Assembly (NCBI RefSeq): GCF_001578105.1
Contig: NZ_CP014275.1
Location: 2,666,001-2,730,000 of the forward strand
Length of the DNA stretch: 64,000 nucleotides
From: Martelella sp. AD-3
GTDB lineage: Bacteria; Pseudomonadota; Alphaproteobacteria; Rhizobiales; Rhizobiaceae
Direction of reading: 5' to 3'
How positions within the stretch are numbered: position 1 is the stretch's first letter; each line of letters opens with the position of its first letter. Below are positions 16,596-26,376 of the stretch, piece by piece. A program made the translations under genes and the position numbers. Under the pieces are notes generated by a model. The model was not told where the DNA came from, made no database searches, and saw nothing but the letters and a program-made list of their open reading frames with translations.

Positions 16596-16696
16596 CGCAT
16601 GTCTCCGGTTGGATAGGTTGAGAGATCATAGACCAATCCCCAACAGGACAAAACCGCCATATTTGAGGCACTTGCAAAGTCTCCCGCCCGGCATGA

Positions 16697-16725
16697 TTGA
16701 CAATTTGCGACCCTTTCCCTTATAA
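16697..16725 (+). promoter_or_regulatory. Strong sigma-70 promoter of rpmH-rnpA
   Basis: Consensus -35 TTGACA (16697-16702), a 17-bp spacer, and -10 TTATAA (16720-16725). It lies about 125 bp before rpmH and points into the rpmH-rnpA-yidC cluster, leaving a long untranslated leader. Its near-perfect match suits a ribosomal-protein gene. Confidence 0.8.
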
Positions 16726-16850
16726 GCCGCGCAGTTTCCGGAAGCCTTGGCCCGCCCGCAAGGCGGCGTTCATGCCGGCAACATCATCCACACGCTTCAA
16801 CTGCTCCGGCAGTTCACCAAGAAGGGCCGCACACCGCGGTATTTAAACAA

Positions 16851-16991
16851 ATGTCTACCAAGCGTACCTATCAGCCTTCCAAGCTTGTTCGCAAACGCCG
16901 TCACGGCTTCCGTGCCCGCATGGCCACCAAGGGCGGCCGCAAGGTCCTCCAGGCCCGCCGCGCGCGCGGTCGCAAGCGTCTTTCGGCTTAA
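16851..16991 (+). CDS. rpmH: 50S ribosomal protein L34
   Basis: 46 residues, highly basic, with the invariant L34 text [20 protein letters not shown] followed by [20 protein letters not shown] and LSA. The start ATG at 16851 gives MSTKRTYQ, two residues longer than the usual MKRTYQ, because no ATG immediately precedes KRTYQ here. No clear Shine-Dalgarno precedes it (context TTTAAACAAATG). It is followed after 15 bp by rnpA, the near-universal bacterial arrangement. Confidence 0.96.
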   Translation: MSTKRTYQPSKLVRKRRHGFRARMATKGGRKVLQARRARGRKRLSA

Positions 16992-17006
16992 GGGCTGAAA
17001 GCCCCG

Positions 17007-17402
17007 ATGGCCGGACCGGACGACAATGCCGAGATGGTTGTCGGGCGGCTCAAGACCCGCCCGCAATTTCTGGCCGTCCAGAAAGGCGAACGGCGGAAGG
17101 GCCCGCTGTTTCTGCTGGAAGTACTTGACCGGCGCGAGCCCCTGGAAGGGCCCCGCGTCGGTTTTACTGTGACCAAGCGGCAGGGAAATGCCGTCGAGCG
17201 CAACAGGATGCGCCGCCGGCTGAAAGAGGCTGTGCGCCTCAAAGGCGCATTTGCAATGCAACCCGGTTGCGATTATGTCGTTGTGGGCCGTCGGGAGGTG
17301 CTCGACGTCTCTTTCGCGATGCTCGCAGATGAGCTGGAATCACGGATTTCGAAATCGCCCCGAACCGGACGGAGCCGCAAGGCGTCCGCACCAGGAAGAT
17401 AA
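17007..17402 (+). CDS. rnpA: Ribonuclease P protein component
   Basis: 131 residues. The RNR signature region is [20 protein letters not shown] (central cleft). The N-terminal aromatic cluster ([12 protein letters not shown]) and GFTVTKR are also typical. The protein binds RNase P RNA and helps position pre-tRNA leaders for 5' cleavage. It lies between rpmH and yidC, ending 1 bp before the yidC start. The C-terminal basic tail ([15 protein letters not shown]) is longer than in enteric proteins, as is common in Rhizobiales. Confidence 0.95.
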   Translation: MAGPDDNAEMVVGRLKTRPQFLAVQKGERRKGPLFLLEVLDRREPLEGPRVGFTVTKRQGNAVERNRMRRRLKEAVRLKGAFAMQPGCDYVVVGRREVLDVSFAMLADELESRISKSPRTGRSRKASAPGR

Positions 17403-17403
17403 G

Positions 17404-19206
17404 ATGGAAAACAACCGCAATTCTGTCATTGCGATCGCGCTCACGGTCCTGGTCGTTCTGGCCTGGCAGTTCCTGTATATGGGTCCGCGCCTGGAAGAGC
17501 AGCGCGCCGCGCAGGAGCAGGCAGCGCAGCAGCAGGCGGCCCAGGAACAGACCGCTGCAACGAACAATACCGCCAGCTCCGGCACTGCCGGTTCTTCCGC
17601 GACCGGCGCCAGCGGCGATGCCGTGTTCTCCCAGGCCGGCGCCCAGCAGGAAACGGCTCCGCGCGTCAAGATCGAGACGCCCGCGCTTTCCGGCTCCATC
17701 AACCTTGCCGGCGCGCGCATCGACGACATCAAGCTCAAGGACTATCACGTCACCGTGAACCCGACGAGCCCGATCGTCACGCTGTTCTCGCCGGCCGACA
17801 CGGAGAACGGCTATTTCGCCGAGCTTGGCTTTGTCCAGGGCGAGAATTCCGGTTCGGTTCCCGGTCCCCAGACCGTCTGGACGCTTGAAAAGGGCGATAC
17901 GCTGACGCCCGCGACACCGGTCGTGCTGTCCTATACCAATGACTCCGGCCTGACCTTCAACCGCACGATCTCCATCGATGACGATTACATGATCACGATG
18001 GACGACACGGTGACCAACAGTTCGGACAAGCAGGTGACGGTCAATCCCTATGGCCGCATCACCCGCTTCAACCTGCCCGACGAACCTTCCGCCTGGGTGC
18101 TCCACGAGGGTTTCCTCGGCGTCATGTCCCCTGATGCCGGCATCACGGAAGACACCTACAAGAACGTCGCCAAGGAAAACGAAACCTATACCGGCTCGAA
18201 CGGCGGCTGGTTCGGCGTCACCGACAAATACTGGGGCACGGCGATCATTCCCCAGTCCGACATGAACTACGACGTCCGTTTCTCGCATTTCACCGACGGC
18301 CGGGCGCGCTATCAGGCGGACTATTCCGACAATCAGCCGCTGACCATCGCCGCCGGACAGTCGGCCGAGCTGCAGACCAAGGTTTTCGCCGGGGCCAAGG
18401 TCACCAACATCCTGACCCAGTACCAGAAGCAGTACAACATTCCCCTATTCGACCGCATGATCGACTGGGGCTGGCTGTGGTTCATCACCAAGCCGCTGTT
18501 CCAGTTGATGGATTTCATCTACCATCAGGTCGGCAATTTCGGCGTCGCGATCCTGATCACGACCGTCATCATCAAGCTTCTGTTCTTCCCGCTCGCCTCC
18601 AAGCAGTATGCCTCCATGGCCAACATGAAGCGCATGCAGCCGAAGATGACCGAGTTGAAGGAGCAGTATGGCGACGACCGCATGGGCCTGCAGAAGGCCA
18701 TGATGGAGCTGTACAAGAAGGAAAAGATCAATCCCGTGGCCGGCTGCTGGCCGGTGCTGTTGCAGATCCCGATCTTCTTCGCCCTCTACAAGGTGCTCTA
18801 CGTCACCATCGAAATGCGCCATGCGCCGTTCTTCGGCTGGATCCAGGACCTTTCCGCGCCCGACCCGACCAGCGTCTTCAACCTGTTCGGCTTGCTGCCC
18901 TGGGGCGTTCCGGCCTTCCTGGCGATCGGCGCCTGGCCGCTGATCATGGGCTTCACCATGTGGCTGCAGATGCGCATGAACCCGACGCCGCCGGACAAGA
19001 CGCAGGCGATGATCTTCAACTGGATGCCGGTGGTCTTCACCTACATGCTGGCGCAGTTCCCGGCCGGCCTGGTGATCTACTATGCCTGGAACAACACGCT
19101 CTCGATCCTGCAGCAGTCGATCATCATGAAGCGCCACGGCGTCAAGATCGAGCTGTTCGACAATCTGAAGGGCTTGTTCCGCAAGAAGAAGCCGGCTTCG
19201 GAGTAA
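17404..19206 (+). CDS. yidC: Membrane protein insertase YidC
   Basis: 600 residues. N-terminal TM at 6-24 (SVIAIALTVLVVLAWQFLY), then a low-complexity Ala/Gln linker (about 30-80), a large periplasmic beta domain (about 85-350) and the conserved C-terminal insertase core with five membrane segments. Visible core text includes FGVAILITTVIIKLLFFPLA, YKKEKINPVAGCWPVLLQIP and LAQFPAGLVIYYAWNN. It inserts and folds inner-membrane proteins with or without SecYEG. A start 1 bp after rnpA suggests translational coupling. Confidence 0.96.
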   Translation: MENNRNSVIAIALTVLVVLAWQFLYMGPRLEEQRAAQEQAAQQQAAQEQTAATNNTASSGTAGSSATGASGDAVFSQAGAQQETAPRVKIETPALSGSINLAGARIDDIKLKDYHVTVNPTSPIVTLFSPADTENGYFAELGFVQGENSGSVPGPQTVWTLEKGDTLTPATPVVLSYTNDSGLTFNRTISIDDDYMITMDDTVTNSSDKQVTVNPYGRITRFNLPDEPSAWVLHEGFLGVMSPDAGITEDTYKNVAKENETYTGSNGGWFGVTDKYWGTAIIPQSDMNYDVRFSHFTDGRARYQADYSDNQPLTIAAGQSAELQTKVFAGAKVTNILTQYQKQYNIPLFDRMIDWGWLWFITKPLFQLMDFIYHQVGNFGVAILITTVIIKLLFFPLASKQYASMANMKRMQPKMTELKEQYGDDRMGLQKAMMELYKKEKINPVAGCWPVLLQIPIFFALYKVLYVTIEMRHAPFFGWIQDLSAPDPTSVFNLFGLLPWGVPAFLAIGAWPLIMGFTMWLQMRMNPTPPDKTQAMIFNWMPVVFTYMLAQFPAGLVIYYAWNNTLSILQQSIIMKRHGVKIELFDNLKGLFRKKKPASE

Positions 19207-19330
19207 GGGCGACGGCACTGCCGTTTCCCTCTCCTTCTAAAGGGTCTGAAGACCGGACGCACTGTCTCTGCAATTAAATCCGGCAGTTTTGCCGGGCTCA
19301 GACGGATGACAAGCCTGTCCTTTTTTGGGG

Positions 19331-19482
19331 CGTCATCCTCGGGCTTGTCCCGAGGATCCAACCACCGTTCCGCGCGGGCGACGTTGGCGTTTCACAACGG
19401 ATTTTGTCGGATTGACCTGTCGCCCGAGACGCTTGTCGCGCCGATATGTGCTTAGATGCTCGGGACAAGCCCGAGCATGACG
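19331..19482. repeat. Inverted pair of palindromic units (MITE-like) between yidC and engB
   Basis: The left unit CGTCATCCTCGGGCTTGTCC... (19331-19358) and the right unit GATGCTCGGGACAAGCCCGA... (19455-19482) are 28-bp inverted copies. Each is itself a hairpin: CCTCGGG/CCCGAGG on the left, GCTCGGG/CCCGAGC on the right. The two differences between units compensate each other within each stem. About 96 bp lie between the arms. The element fills much of the 355-bp gap 19207-19561, where no gene is seen. Confidence 0.8.
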
Positions 19483-19561
19483 GCTGCGAGTGGGTCAGGC
19501 TTTGTCAACGAACTGAACCCGGTACCCTGCCGGGCATTTTCTTCATGGTAAGGATCGGGAT

Positions 19562-20212
19562 ATGACCCAGCCTATCGACAAAGACGCCGCCCTCTTCGCC
19601 CGTCCGTGGATCTTCATCCGCGGCGTGCCGTCGATGAAGTTCCTGCCGCCGGAAGGCCCGCCCGAGGTCGCCTTCGCCGGGCGCTCCAATGTCGGCAAGT
19701 CGTCGCTGATCAACGCGCTGCTTGCCCAGAAGGGGCTGGCGCGCACCTCCAACACGCCGGGCCGCACCCAGGAGCTCAACTATTTCGTGCCCGACGGCTA
19801 TTCCGGCGAGGGCGAGGACCTGCCGCCGATGGCGCTCGTCGACATGCCGGGCTATGGCTATGCCCAGGCCCCCAAGGCGCAGGTCGACCAGTGGACCAAG
19901 CTCGTCTTCGACTATCTGCGCGGCCGCGCGACGCTGAAGCGCGTCTATGTGCTGATCGATGCCCGCCACGGCATCAAGAAGAATGACGAGGAGGTGCTTG
20001 ACCTGCTCGACAAGGCCGCCGTCTCCTACCAGATCGTGCTGACCAAATCCGACAAGATCAAGCCGCCGGCGGTCGAGAAGCTCCTTGCCGCAACGTCGGA
20101 AAAGATCCGCAAGCGCCCCGCCGCCTTCCCCGGCATCGTCGCGACCTCCTCGGAGAAAAACGCAGGTCTCGACGATCTCCGGCTGGCGATCCAGCAAACC
20201 GTGGCCGGTTGA
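19562..20212 (+). CDS. engB: Ribosome biogenesis GTPase EngB (YihA/YsxC)
   Basis: 216 residues of a TRAFAC GTPase: G1 GRSNVGKSS (40-48), G2 with [10 protein letters not shown]3 DMPGYGYA, G4 TKSDKIK and a G5-like SSEKN. It is the circularly unpermuted YihA type needed for late 50S assembly. It lies between yidC and argB in the order seen across Rhizobiales. The length is typical. Confidence 0.95.
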   Translation: MTQPIDKDAALFARPWIFIRGVPSMKFLPPEGPPEVAFAGRSNVGKSSLINALLAQKGLARTSNTPGRTQELNYFVPDGYSGEGEDLPPMALVDMPGYGYAQAPKAQVDQWTKLVFDYLRGRATLKRVYVLIDARHGIKKNDEEVLDLLDKAAVSYQIVLTKSDKIKPPAVEKLLAATSEKIRKRPAAFPGIVATSSEKNAGLDDLRLAIQQTVAG

Positions 20213-20301
20213 GACCTGCGTTTTACTTCCCGCCGCAATATTCACTATGGCCCGCGGATGCGCTAAAAGGCCGCGAGGACCAAAGCACCCCGGGGTAATC
20301 C

Positions 20302-21189
20302 ATGTCATTGTCGGAAAGCGAAGTTCAGGCACGTCTGCTGGTGCAGGCGCTGCCCTATATGCAGAAATACGAGAACAAGACCATCGTCGTGAAATATGGC
20401 GGCCATGCCATGGGCGATGCGGAACTCGGCCAGGCCTTCGCCAGCGACGTCGCGCTTCTCAAACAGTCGGGCGTCAACCCGATCGTGGTGCATGGCGGCG
20501 GCCCGCAGATCGGCAACATGCTGAAGCGCATGGGCATCGAGTCGAAGTTCGAGGGCGGTCTTCGCGTCACCGATGAGGCCACTGTCGAGATCGTCGAGAT
20601 GGTGCTTGCCGGTTCGATCAACAAGGAAATCGTGGCGCTGATCAACCAGACCGGCGAATGGGCGATCGGCCTTTGCGGCAAGGACGGAAACATGGTCTTC
20701 GCGAAGAAGGCGAAGAAGACCGTCATCGATCCCGATTCCAACATCGAGCGCATTCTCGATCTCGGTTTCGTCGGCGAGGTCGACACGGTCGACACCACGC
20801 TGCTCGATCTTCTGGCCAAATCCGAGATGATCCCGGTGATTGCCCCCGTCGCCCCCGGCAATGACGGCCATACCTACAACATCAATGCAGACACTTTTGC
20901 CGGCGCGATCGCGGGCGCGCTGCGCGCGACCCGCCTTCTGTTCCTGACCGACGTCCCCGGCGTGCTCGACAAACAAGGCGAACTGATCAAGGAACTGTCG
21001 GTGGCCGAGGCGCGCAAGCTGATCCTCGACGGCACGATTTCCGGCGGCATGATCCCCAAGGTCGAAACCTGCATCGAGGCGATCGAGGCCGGGGTCGAGG
21101 GCGTCGTCATCCTCAACGGCAAGGTCAAGCACTCGGTCCTGCTCGAGATCCTCACCAAGGGCGGCGCGGGCACGCTGATCGTGCCGTAA
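20302..21189 (+). CDS. argB: Acetylglutamate kinase
   Basis: 295 residues of the amino-acid kinase fold: [13 protein letters not shown] (about 32-44), [17 protein letters not shown]-type substrate loop (RVTDEAT), [17 protein letters not shown] and [10 protein letters not shown]. It phosphorylates N-acetyl-L-glutamate, the second and usually arginine-inhibited step of arginine synthesis. An N-terminal helix ([20 protein letters not shown]) of the type that mediates hexamerisation and arginine feedback is present. The gene follows engB by 89 bp. Confidence 0.96.
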   Translation: MSLSESEVQARLLVQALPYMQKYENKTIVVKYGGHAMGDAELGQAFASDVALLKQSGVNPIVVHGGGPQIGNMLKRMGIESKFEGGLRVTDEATVEIVEMVLAGSINKEIVALINQTGEWAIGLCGKDGNMVFAKKAKKTVIDPDSNIERILDLGFVGEVDTVDTTLLDLLAKSEMIPVIAPVAPGNDGHTYNINADTFAGAIAGALRATRLLFLTDVPGVLDKQGELIKELSVAEARKLILDGTISGGMIPKVETCIEAIEAGVEGVVILNGKVKHSVLLEILTKGGAGTLIVP

Positions 21190-21232
21190 ACACCGCCATC
21201 CCCTTTTTGTGTCGCGCCCCGCACAGGTTGCC

Positions 21233-22738
21233 TCAGGCAATGTGCGGAGCGTTTTCCTCTGCGACGGGCGCCGCTGCGCCCGGCTTGCGGTCGGCCGGCA
21301 GCAGAAGCGCGAGCGCGATAACCCCTACATAGGCAGCGAGATTGTAGATCAGCGCCATGGCGAAGGCGCTGACATAGGCCGGGTGGTTGTCGGCGCCCGC
21401 CTGCAGCGCAATGCCGAGACGGGCGAAGAAGATGCCGCTGACGATGGCGATGCCGAAGGCGCCGCCGAGTTGCTGGACAGCCTGCAGCGCGCCGGAGGCC
21501 GATCCCGCCTCCTCATGCGGCACGCCCGACAGGACAAGCTGGAAGATCGAGGCGATGGCAATGCCGAGGCCGAGACCGGAGACGATCAGCGGCGCAAACA
21601 GCGCCCAGCGCGACACCTCGTCGCCGACGCCGAGCACATAGAGCCTGAGCCAGAACATGCCGACGCCGAGCAGCGCGATGCCGAAGATCACCCGCGGCTT
21701 CAGGTAGGTATGGCCGATCCGGCCGCTGATCAGCGACGCGGTGAACACGCCGAGCGAGAACGGCACCGTGGTCATGCCCGATTTCAGGGCCGAGAAGCCG
21801 AACCCCACCTGCAGGAAGATCGCGAGGCAAAGGAAGAAGCCAGGAAGCGTGGAGAAGAAGAACAGCGCCATCGAGCCGCCGACCATGAAGTTGCGGTTCT
21901 TCATCAGCTGAAACGAGAGAAGCTGCGGCTTCTTGCGGGCATTCTGCCGTCGCTCCCAGAGCACAAAGGCGAGGAGTACGGGAAAGGCGGCGGCCATCAT
22001 GGCAAAGCACCAGAGCGGCCAGCCGAAGGTGCGGCCTTCCACCAGCGGAAAGATCAGCATGAACATGGCCAATGCGATCAGCAGGATGCCGAGATAGTCA
22101 TTGCGGGTATCGGCGCGGCGCGGCGTTGACGGCACGAGCTTCGCGCCGGCGATGATGGCGAACAGGCCGATCGGCAGGTTGATCAGGAAGATCGCGCGCC
22201 AGCCGAGGCCGAACAGGCTGTGCTCGACGAGAAAGCCGCCAATGATCGGCCCGCTGACGGTCGCGATCCCCGCCATCATGCCGAAGAAGCTGAAGGCGCG
22301 GGCGCGCTCGTGCGGCGCGAACATCACCGTCGTCAGCGCCAGGACCTGCGGCGTCATCATCGCCGCCGAAAACCCCTGGAACAGGCGCGCAAGCACCAGC
22401 ATCAGCGTGGTATGGGAAAGCCCGCACAGGGCCGAGCCGAGCGTGAAACAGGCGACGCCGGCGATGAACATGGACTTCTTGCCGACAATATCGCCGAGCC
22501 GCCCGAAGGGCAGAAGCGCGAGCGCAAACATCAGCACATAGCCGGCGACGATCCATTCAATGGCGGAGTTGGAGGCGTTCAGCCCCTCTTGGATCGACGG
22601 CAGCGCCACATTGACGATGGTGACATCGAGCATGTTCATGAATACGGCCGACAGCAGCACGGCGAGCGCCGTCCAGCGGCCCGGGTTCTGCTCGGTCGTC
22701 GCGCCGCTCGGCGCGGTCTCCGTCTGACTGGAAGCCAA
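21233..22738 (-). CDS. MFS drug/solute exporter, DHA2 (14-TM) family, copy 1
   Basis: 501 residues with about 14 hydrophobic segments. Motif C-like VFMNMLDVTIVNVALPSIQE (TM1) and motif A-like LPFGRLGDIVGKKSMFIAG are typical of EmrB/QacA-type proton antiporters. A cytosolic loop ERRQNARKKPQL sits in the middle. It is convergent with argB and directly downstream of a close paralogue (22821-24299). No regulator or EmrA-type adaptor is adjacent. Substrate unknown; multidrug or metabolite efflux is likely. Confidence 0.88.
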   Translation of the reverse strand: MASSQTETAPSGATTEQNPGRWTALAVLLSAVFMNMLDVTIVNVALPSIQEGLNASNSAIEWIVAGYVLMFALALLPFGRLGDIVGKKSMFIAGVACFTLGSALCGLSHTTLMLVLARLFQGFSAAMMTPQVLALTTVMFAPHERARAFSFFGMMAGIATVSGPIIGGFLVEHSLFGLGWRAIFLINLPIGLFAIIAGAKLVPSTPRRADTRNDYLGILLIALAMFMLIFPLVEGRTFGWPLWCFAMMAAAFPVLLAFVLWERRQNARKKPQLLSFQLMKNRNFMVGGSMALFFFSTLPGFFLCLAIFLQVGFGFSALKSGMTTVPFSLGVFTASLISGRIGHTYLKPRVIFGIALLGVGMFWLRLYVLGVGDEVSRWALFAPLIVSGLGLGIAIASIFQLVLSGVPHEEAGSASGALQAVQQLGGAFGIAIVSGIFFARLGIALQAGADNHPAYVSAFAMALIYNLAAYVGVIALALLLPADRKPGAAAPVAEENAPHIA

Positions 22739-22820
22739 TGGGATCTCCGCATCTTGGTTGAAGGGCCGTCACCAATTGGGCGAGGACGGAGGAAATGTCA
22801 ATTGTCGGCGGGCCCGCCCG

Positions 22821-24299
22821 TCAGCCAAGCATCATGCCCTCGGGCGCCGGCTTTTCGCCGGACGGCTTGACGGCCGGCATGAACAGCGCGGCGGCAAACA
22901 CCGTCGCCATGGCGAAGATCATGTAGCCGATGCCGGCGGAAAAGCCGGCGACATAGGCGTCCGCCGTCGCCGCGCCCGCCTGTTGGCGCGCTGAGATGAT
23001 GGAGAAGAACAGGGCGCTGGCAATGGCGATGCCGAGCGCGCTGCCCGCCTGCTGGATGGCCTGCAGCGCGCCGGAGGCAGAGCCCGCATCGCTGCCGGGC
23101 ACATCGGCAAGGATCGTCTGGAACAGCGGCGAGGCGGTCATGCCGAGCGAAAAGCCGCAGATGAACAGGGGCGGGGCGAAATCGAGGATGGCGAGATGCC
23201 GGTCGGCCCCGAGAACGACGAAGAACAGCATCACATAGCCGGCCGCCATCATTGCCGATGCCGCAAGGATGCGCCCCTTCAGGAAACGGTCGGACAGGCG
23301 GCTGTTGGTGAAGGCGGAGAGAAAGGCGCCGAGCGGAAAGGGGATGGTGGAGAGACCCGCCTCGAGCGGGGTGAAGCCGAAACCCTGCTGCAGGAAGAGC
23401 GCGAAGGTCATGAACAGGCCCGCCGGGGTCGAGTAAAACACCAACGCGACGAAGCCGCCGAGTCGATAGCCGTGATTGCGCATCAGCGAGACCGGCAGAA
23501 GCTGCGACAGGCCCCTCCGTTCGCGTCGCCGCTCGAAGACATAGAAGGCGGCAAAGGCCGGGAAGGCCGCGATGATCATCGCAAAGCACCAGAGCGGCCA
23601 GCCGAACCGCCGCGCCTCGACCAGCGGGAAGATCAGCAGCACGAAGGCGGCGGCGACGATCAGCACCCCGATGACATCGAGCGAAGACCGTTCGCTTGAT
23701 ACAATGTCGGGGATAAGGATGCGCCCGGCAATCACGGCGGCGATGCCGACCGGCACGTTGATGTAGAAGATCGAGCGCCATTCAAGCCCGAAGAGGTCGA
23801 TCGCGATCAGCCAGCCGCCGATCAGCGGGCCGGAGACGATGGCGATGCCGCTTGCTATCCCGAACAGCGAGAAGGCGCTGGAACGCTCCTTGGAGGCAAA
23901 CATGTCCTGCGCCAGCGCCAGGACCTGCGGCGCCATGATCGCAGCGCCCAGCCCCTGGCAAAGCCGCGCGACCACCAGCGCCGTGATATTGGGCGCGGCG
24001 CCGGAACAGGCCGAAGCCACGGTGAAGAAGCCGACGCCGAAGAGAAACATCCGCTTCTTGCCGATGATGTCGCCAAGCCGCCCGCAAGGCATCAGCGCCA
24101 ACGCGAAGACCATCACATAGCCGGCGATGACCCATTCCAGCGACGAGCTGTGGGCATCAAGATCCTTGCCGATGACCGGCAGCGCCACATTGACGATGGT
24201 GGCATCGAGAAGGTTCATGAAGGCGGCCGCGATCAGCACCGACATCGCCAGCCATCGTCCCGAATAGGCCGGCGCTTCCGTCTCAGCCGCCTGCGTCAT
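22821..24299 (-). CDS. MFS drug/solute exporter, DHA2 (14-TM) family, copy 2
   Basis: 492 residues from ATG 24299, preceded by GGGGACG. Long stretches parallel copy 1: FMNLLDATIVNVALPVIGKD, MPCGRLGDIIGKKRMFLFG, ARLCQGLGAAIMAPQVLALA and ERRRERRGLSQLLPVSLMRN all have counterparts, so the pair is a tandem duplication that has diverged considerably. The gap to copy 1 is 82 bp. Substrate unknown. The more distal ATG at 24332 would add 11 residues without family similarity. Confidence 0.88.
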   Translation of the reverse strand: MTQAAETEAPAYSGRWLAMSVLIAAAFMNLLDATIVNVALPVIGKDLDAHSSSLEWVIAGYVMVFALALMPCGRLGDIIGKKRMFLFGVGFFTVASACSGAAPNITALVVARLCQGLGAAIMAPQVLALAQDMFASKERSSAFSLFGIASGIAIVSGPLIGGWLIAIDLFGLEWRSIFYINVPVGIAAVIAGRILIPDIVSSERSSLDVIGVLIVAAAFVLLIFPLVEARRFGWPLWCFAMIIAAFPAFAAFYVFERRRERRGLSQLLPVSLMRNHGYRLGGFVALVFYSTPAGLFMTFALFLQQGFGFTPLEAGLSTIPFPLGAFLSAFTNSRLSDRFLKGRILAASAMMAAGYVMLFFVVLGADRHLAILDFAPPLFICGFSLGMTASPLFQTILADVPGSDAGSASGALQAIQQAGSALGIAIASALFFSIISARQQAGAATADAYVAGFSAGIGYMIFAMATVFAAALFMPAVKPSGEKPAPEGMMLG

Positions 24300-24366
24300 G
24301 CACGTCCCCGTTGTCAATGATCCCTTCCTCATCCTTTGCCGCTCGCGGCCGACAAGTCAATCGCGG

Positions 24367-25281
24367 CTATGCCAGAAGCAGCGTCAGCACGCCGAGCACG
24401 ACGAGCGCGCAGCCAAGCGCCTCGGCCCCGGTCATCCTCTCCTTGAAGACGAGGACCGAGGTAGCGAAGGAGAACAGCATCTCCACCTGCGCCACCGCCT
24501 TGACGATCGCCGCCTGCTGCAGGGTCATGGCGATGAACCAGCCAAAGGAGGCCGTCGCGCCGACGAAGCCGACCGCGAGCGCCGGCCGCCAGGCTCTTGC
24601 CACCTTGGCCAGCTCGGCGCGATCGAAAGCCAGCATGTAGACGAGCATGGCGACCGTCTGAACCGCGATGACGATGACCAGCGTGAAGGCGGCCTGCATG
24701 ATCGCGTCGGGCTGCGGCAGGCTCGGCGCGAGCGCCAGAGACGCCGCGCGGTAGGAGACCGCAGAAAGCCCGAACAGCGTGCCCGATGCGATGCCGACCA
24801 GCGCCGTGCGGGTCAGAAGTCCGCGAACGAGACCGCCAAAGCCCATGTCATTGCGCGACAGCGAGATCAGCATGACGCCGGCGATCGAGATGAGGATGGC
24901 CGCGATCGCGGCGAAGGATATGGTTGCGCCGAAGAAGACGAAGGCGAGGACCGCCGCCTGCGCCGGCTCGGTGCGCGAATAGGCCGTTCCAACCACGAAA
25001 TTGCGGAAGGAGAACAGATAGACGAGAAGGAAAGTGGCGCCGATCTGGCCGATGGCGCCGATCAGCGCCCAGAAGGCGAAGTCGCCGTTCGCCGCCGGCA
25101 CCGGCCGGTCGAGACCGTAGGCGAGGAAAGCGAAATAGAGCGCGGCAAAGGGCAGGCCGAAGCCGAAACGGGTAAAGGTGGAGCCGAGCGTGGCCATGCG
25201 GCCCTTCAGATATTTCTGAAGCGTGGAGCGCATGTTCTGCAGAAAGGCGGCGGCGAAGGTTATGCCGATCCAGAGTTCCAT
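24367..25281 (-). CDS. DMT-superfamily transporter (EamA-like)
   Basis: 304 residues with about ten hydrophobic helices in two halves, the drug/metabolite transporter layout. Recognisable segments are GTAYSRTEPAQAAVLAFVFF, AGVMLISLSRNDMGFGG and KAVAQVEMLFSFATSVLVFKERM. The end GCALVVLGVLTLLLA is the typical last helix. It may export or take up a small metabolite; the sequence does not say which. It is upstream of the two MFS genes on the same strand. Confidence 0.82.
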   Translation of the reverse strand: MELWIGITFAAAFLQNMRSTLQKYLKGRMATLGSTFTRFGFGLPFAALYFAFLAYGLDRPVPAANGDFAFWALIGAIGQIGATFLLVYLFSFRNFVVGTAYSRTEPAQAAVLAFVFFGATISFAAIAAILISIAGVMLISLSRNDMGFGGLVRGLLTRTALVGIASGTLFGLSAVSYRAASLALAPSLPQPDAIMQAAFTLVIVIAVQTVAMLVYMLAFDRAELAKVARAWRPALAVGFVGATASFGWFIAMTLQQAAIVKAVAQVEMLFSFATSVLVFKERMTGAEALGCALVVLGVLTLLLA

Positions 25282-25323
25282 GGGATGAAGACCTTGCGAG
25301 ACGAAAACCGAAAAGACGAAAGC

Positions 25324-25455
25324 TCAGTTCGTGCTCGCTCGAAGCCTGCCGCAGGCGGTCTTGCAGAAATTCGCGAAGAACCGGGCCGGCAGGCGCTTTC
25401 TGTCCTGCAGGATGATCGCGCCGCAAGGCGAAAAGCTGATCGATCCGGTGTTCAT
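25324..25455 (-). CDS. Possible 43-residue protein of unknown function
   Basis: An ATG at 25455 opens MNTGSISFSPCGAIILQDRK, followed by a basic stretch with RLPARFFANFC and KTACGRLRAS. It contains three cysteines and is strongly basic, and it sits alone upstream of the DMT transporter. No clear ribosome site or known family was recognised. It could equally be a chance frame or a gene remnant. Confidence 0.25.
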   Translation of the reverse strand: MNTGSISFSPCGAIILQDRKRLPARFFANFCKTACGRLRASTN

Positions 25456-25555
25456 GGCTTCGGCTTAGCACAGTCTCGCCGGACCCGGAAGCAGGACGCC
25501 CTGTCCTTGACGGAAATCAGTTCCCTTCCCGCGCCGGCTCTGCCATAAGCGAACC

Positions 25556-26287
25556 ATGACGAAAACACATCCCGACGCCGCCGATTTCATGACGATCCGT
25601 GACTGGGTCTTCGATCTCGACAACACGCTCTACCCGCACCATGTCGACCTCTTCGCCCAGGTCGATCGCAACATGACCGCCTATGTTTCAAAGCTTCTGT
25701 CTCTGCCGGAAGACGAAGCGCGCGTGTTGCAGAAGAGCTATTACCGCGACCACGGCACGACGCTGCAGGGGCTGATGATCAATCACGACATCGATCCCAA
25801 CGACTTTCTTAAGAAGGCGCACGAGATCGACTATTCCGTGCTCGAGCCGAACCCGGTCCTGGGCGCCGCGATCAAGGCGCTGCCGGGCCGCAAGTTCATC
25901 TTCACCAACGGCTCCGTGCCGCACGCGCAAAAGACCGCCGAGGCGCTCGGCATCCTCGATCATTTCGACGATATCTTCGACATTGTGGCCGCCGGCTTCA
26001 CGCCCAAGCCCGAGGCCGACGCCTATGCGAAATTCCTCCGTCGCTCCGGCGTGGACACGGACCACGCCGCCATGTTCGAGGATCTGCCGCGCAATCTGAG
26101 GGAGCCGAAGGCGCTCGGCATGAAGACCGTGCTGATCGTCCCGCCCAATCTGGAATACGGCTTCGCCGAGGCCTTCGAAAGACTGGACGACGAAACCGCC
26201 CATATCGACTATGTCACCGAGGATCTGACGGGCTTTGTCGGCGCCGTGCTGGCCTTCCATGGTGAACGGAATATGAATTACAGATAA
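25556..26287 (+). CDS. Pyrimidine 5'-nucleotidase (HAD superfamily, SDT1/YjjG-like)
   Basis: 243 residues. HAD motif I is WVFDLDNTLYP (about 17-27), the helical cap contains YYRDHGTTLQGLM, motif II is FTNGSVPHA, motif III is in FTPKPEADAY and motif IV is MFEDLPRNL. Family members dephosphorylate pyrimidine nucleoside monophosphates and related phosphates. In Rhizobiales this gene normally sits between argB and dapD, as here apart from the inserted transporter block. Confidence 0.88.
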   Translation: MTKTHPDAADFMTIRDWVFDLDNTLYPHHVDLFAQVDRNMTAYVSKLLSLPEDEARVLQKSYYRDHGTTLQGLMINHDIDPNDFLKKAHEIDYSVLEPNPVLGAAIKALPGRKFIFTNGSVPHAQKTAEALGILDHFDDIFDIVAAGFTPKPEADAYAKFLRRSGVDTDHAAMFEDLPRNLREPKALGMKTVLIVPPNLEYGFAEAFERLDDETAHIDYVTEDLTGFVGAVLAFHGERNMNYR

Positions 26288-26376
26288 TTCAGCTACCTTG
26301 CGGATAATTAAGTCGTCCTGGCGACGGCGCTCGCCTACCTTCATTTTGTCATCAAGGCAAAACGAGGATTTGAGCC

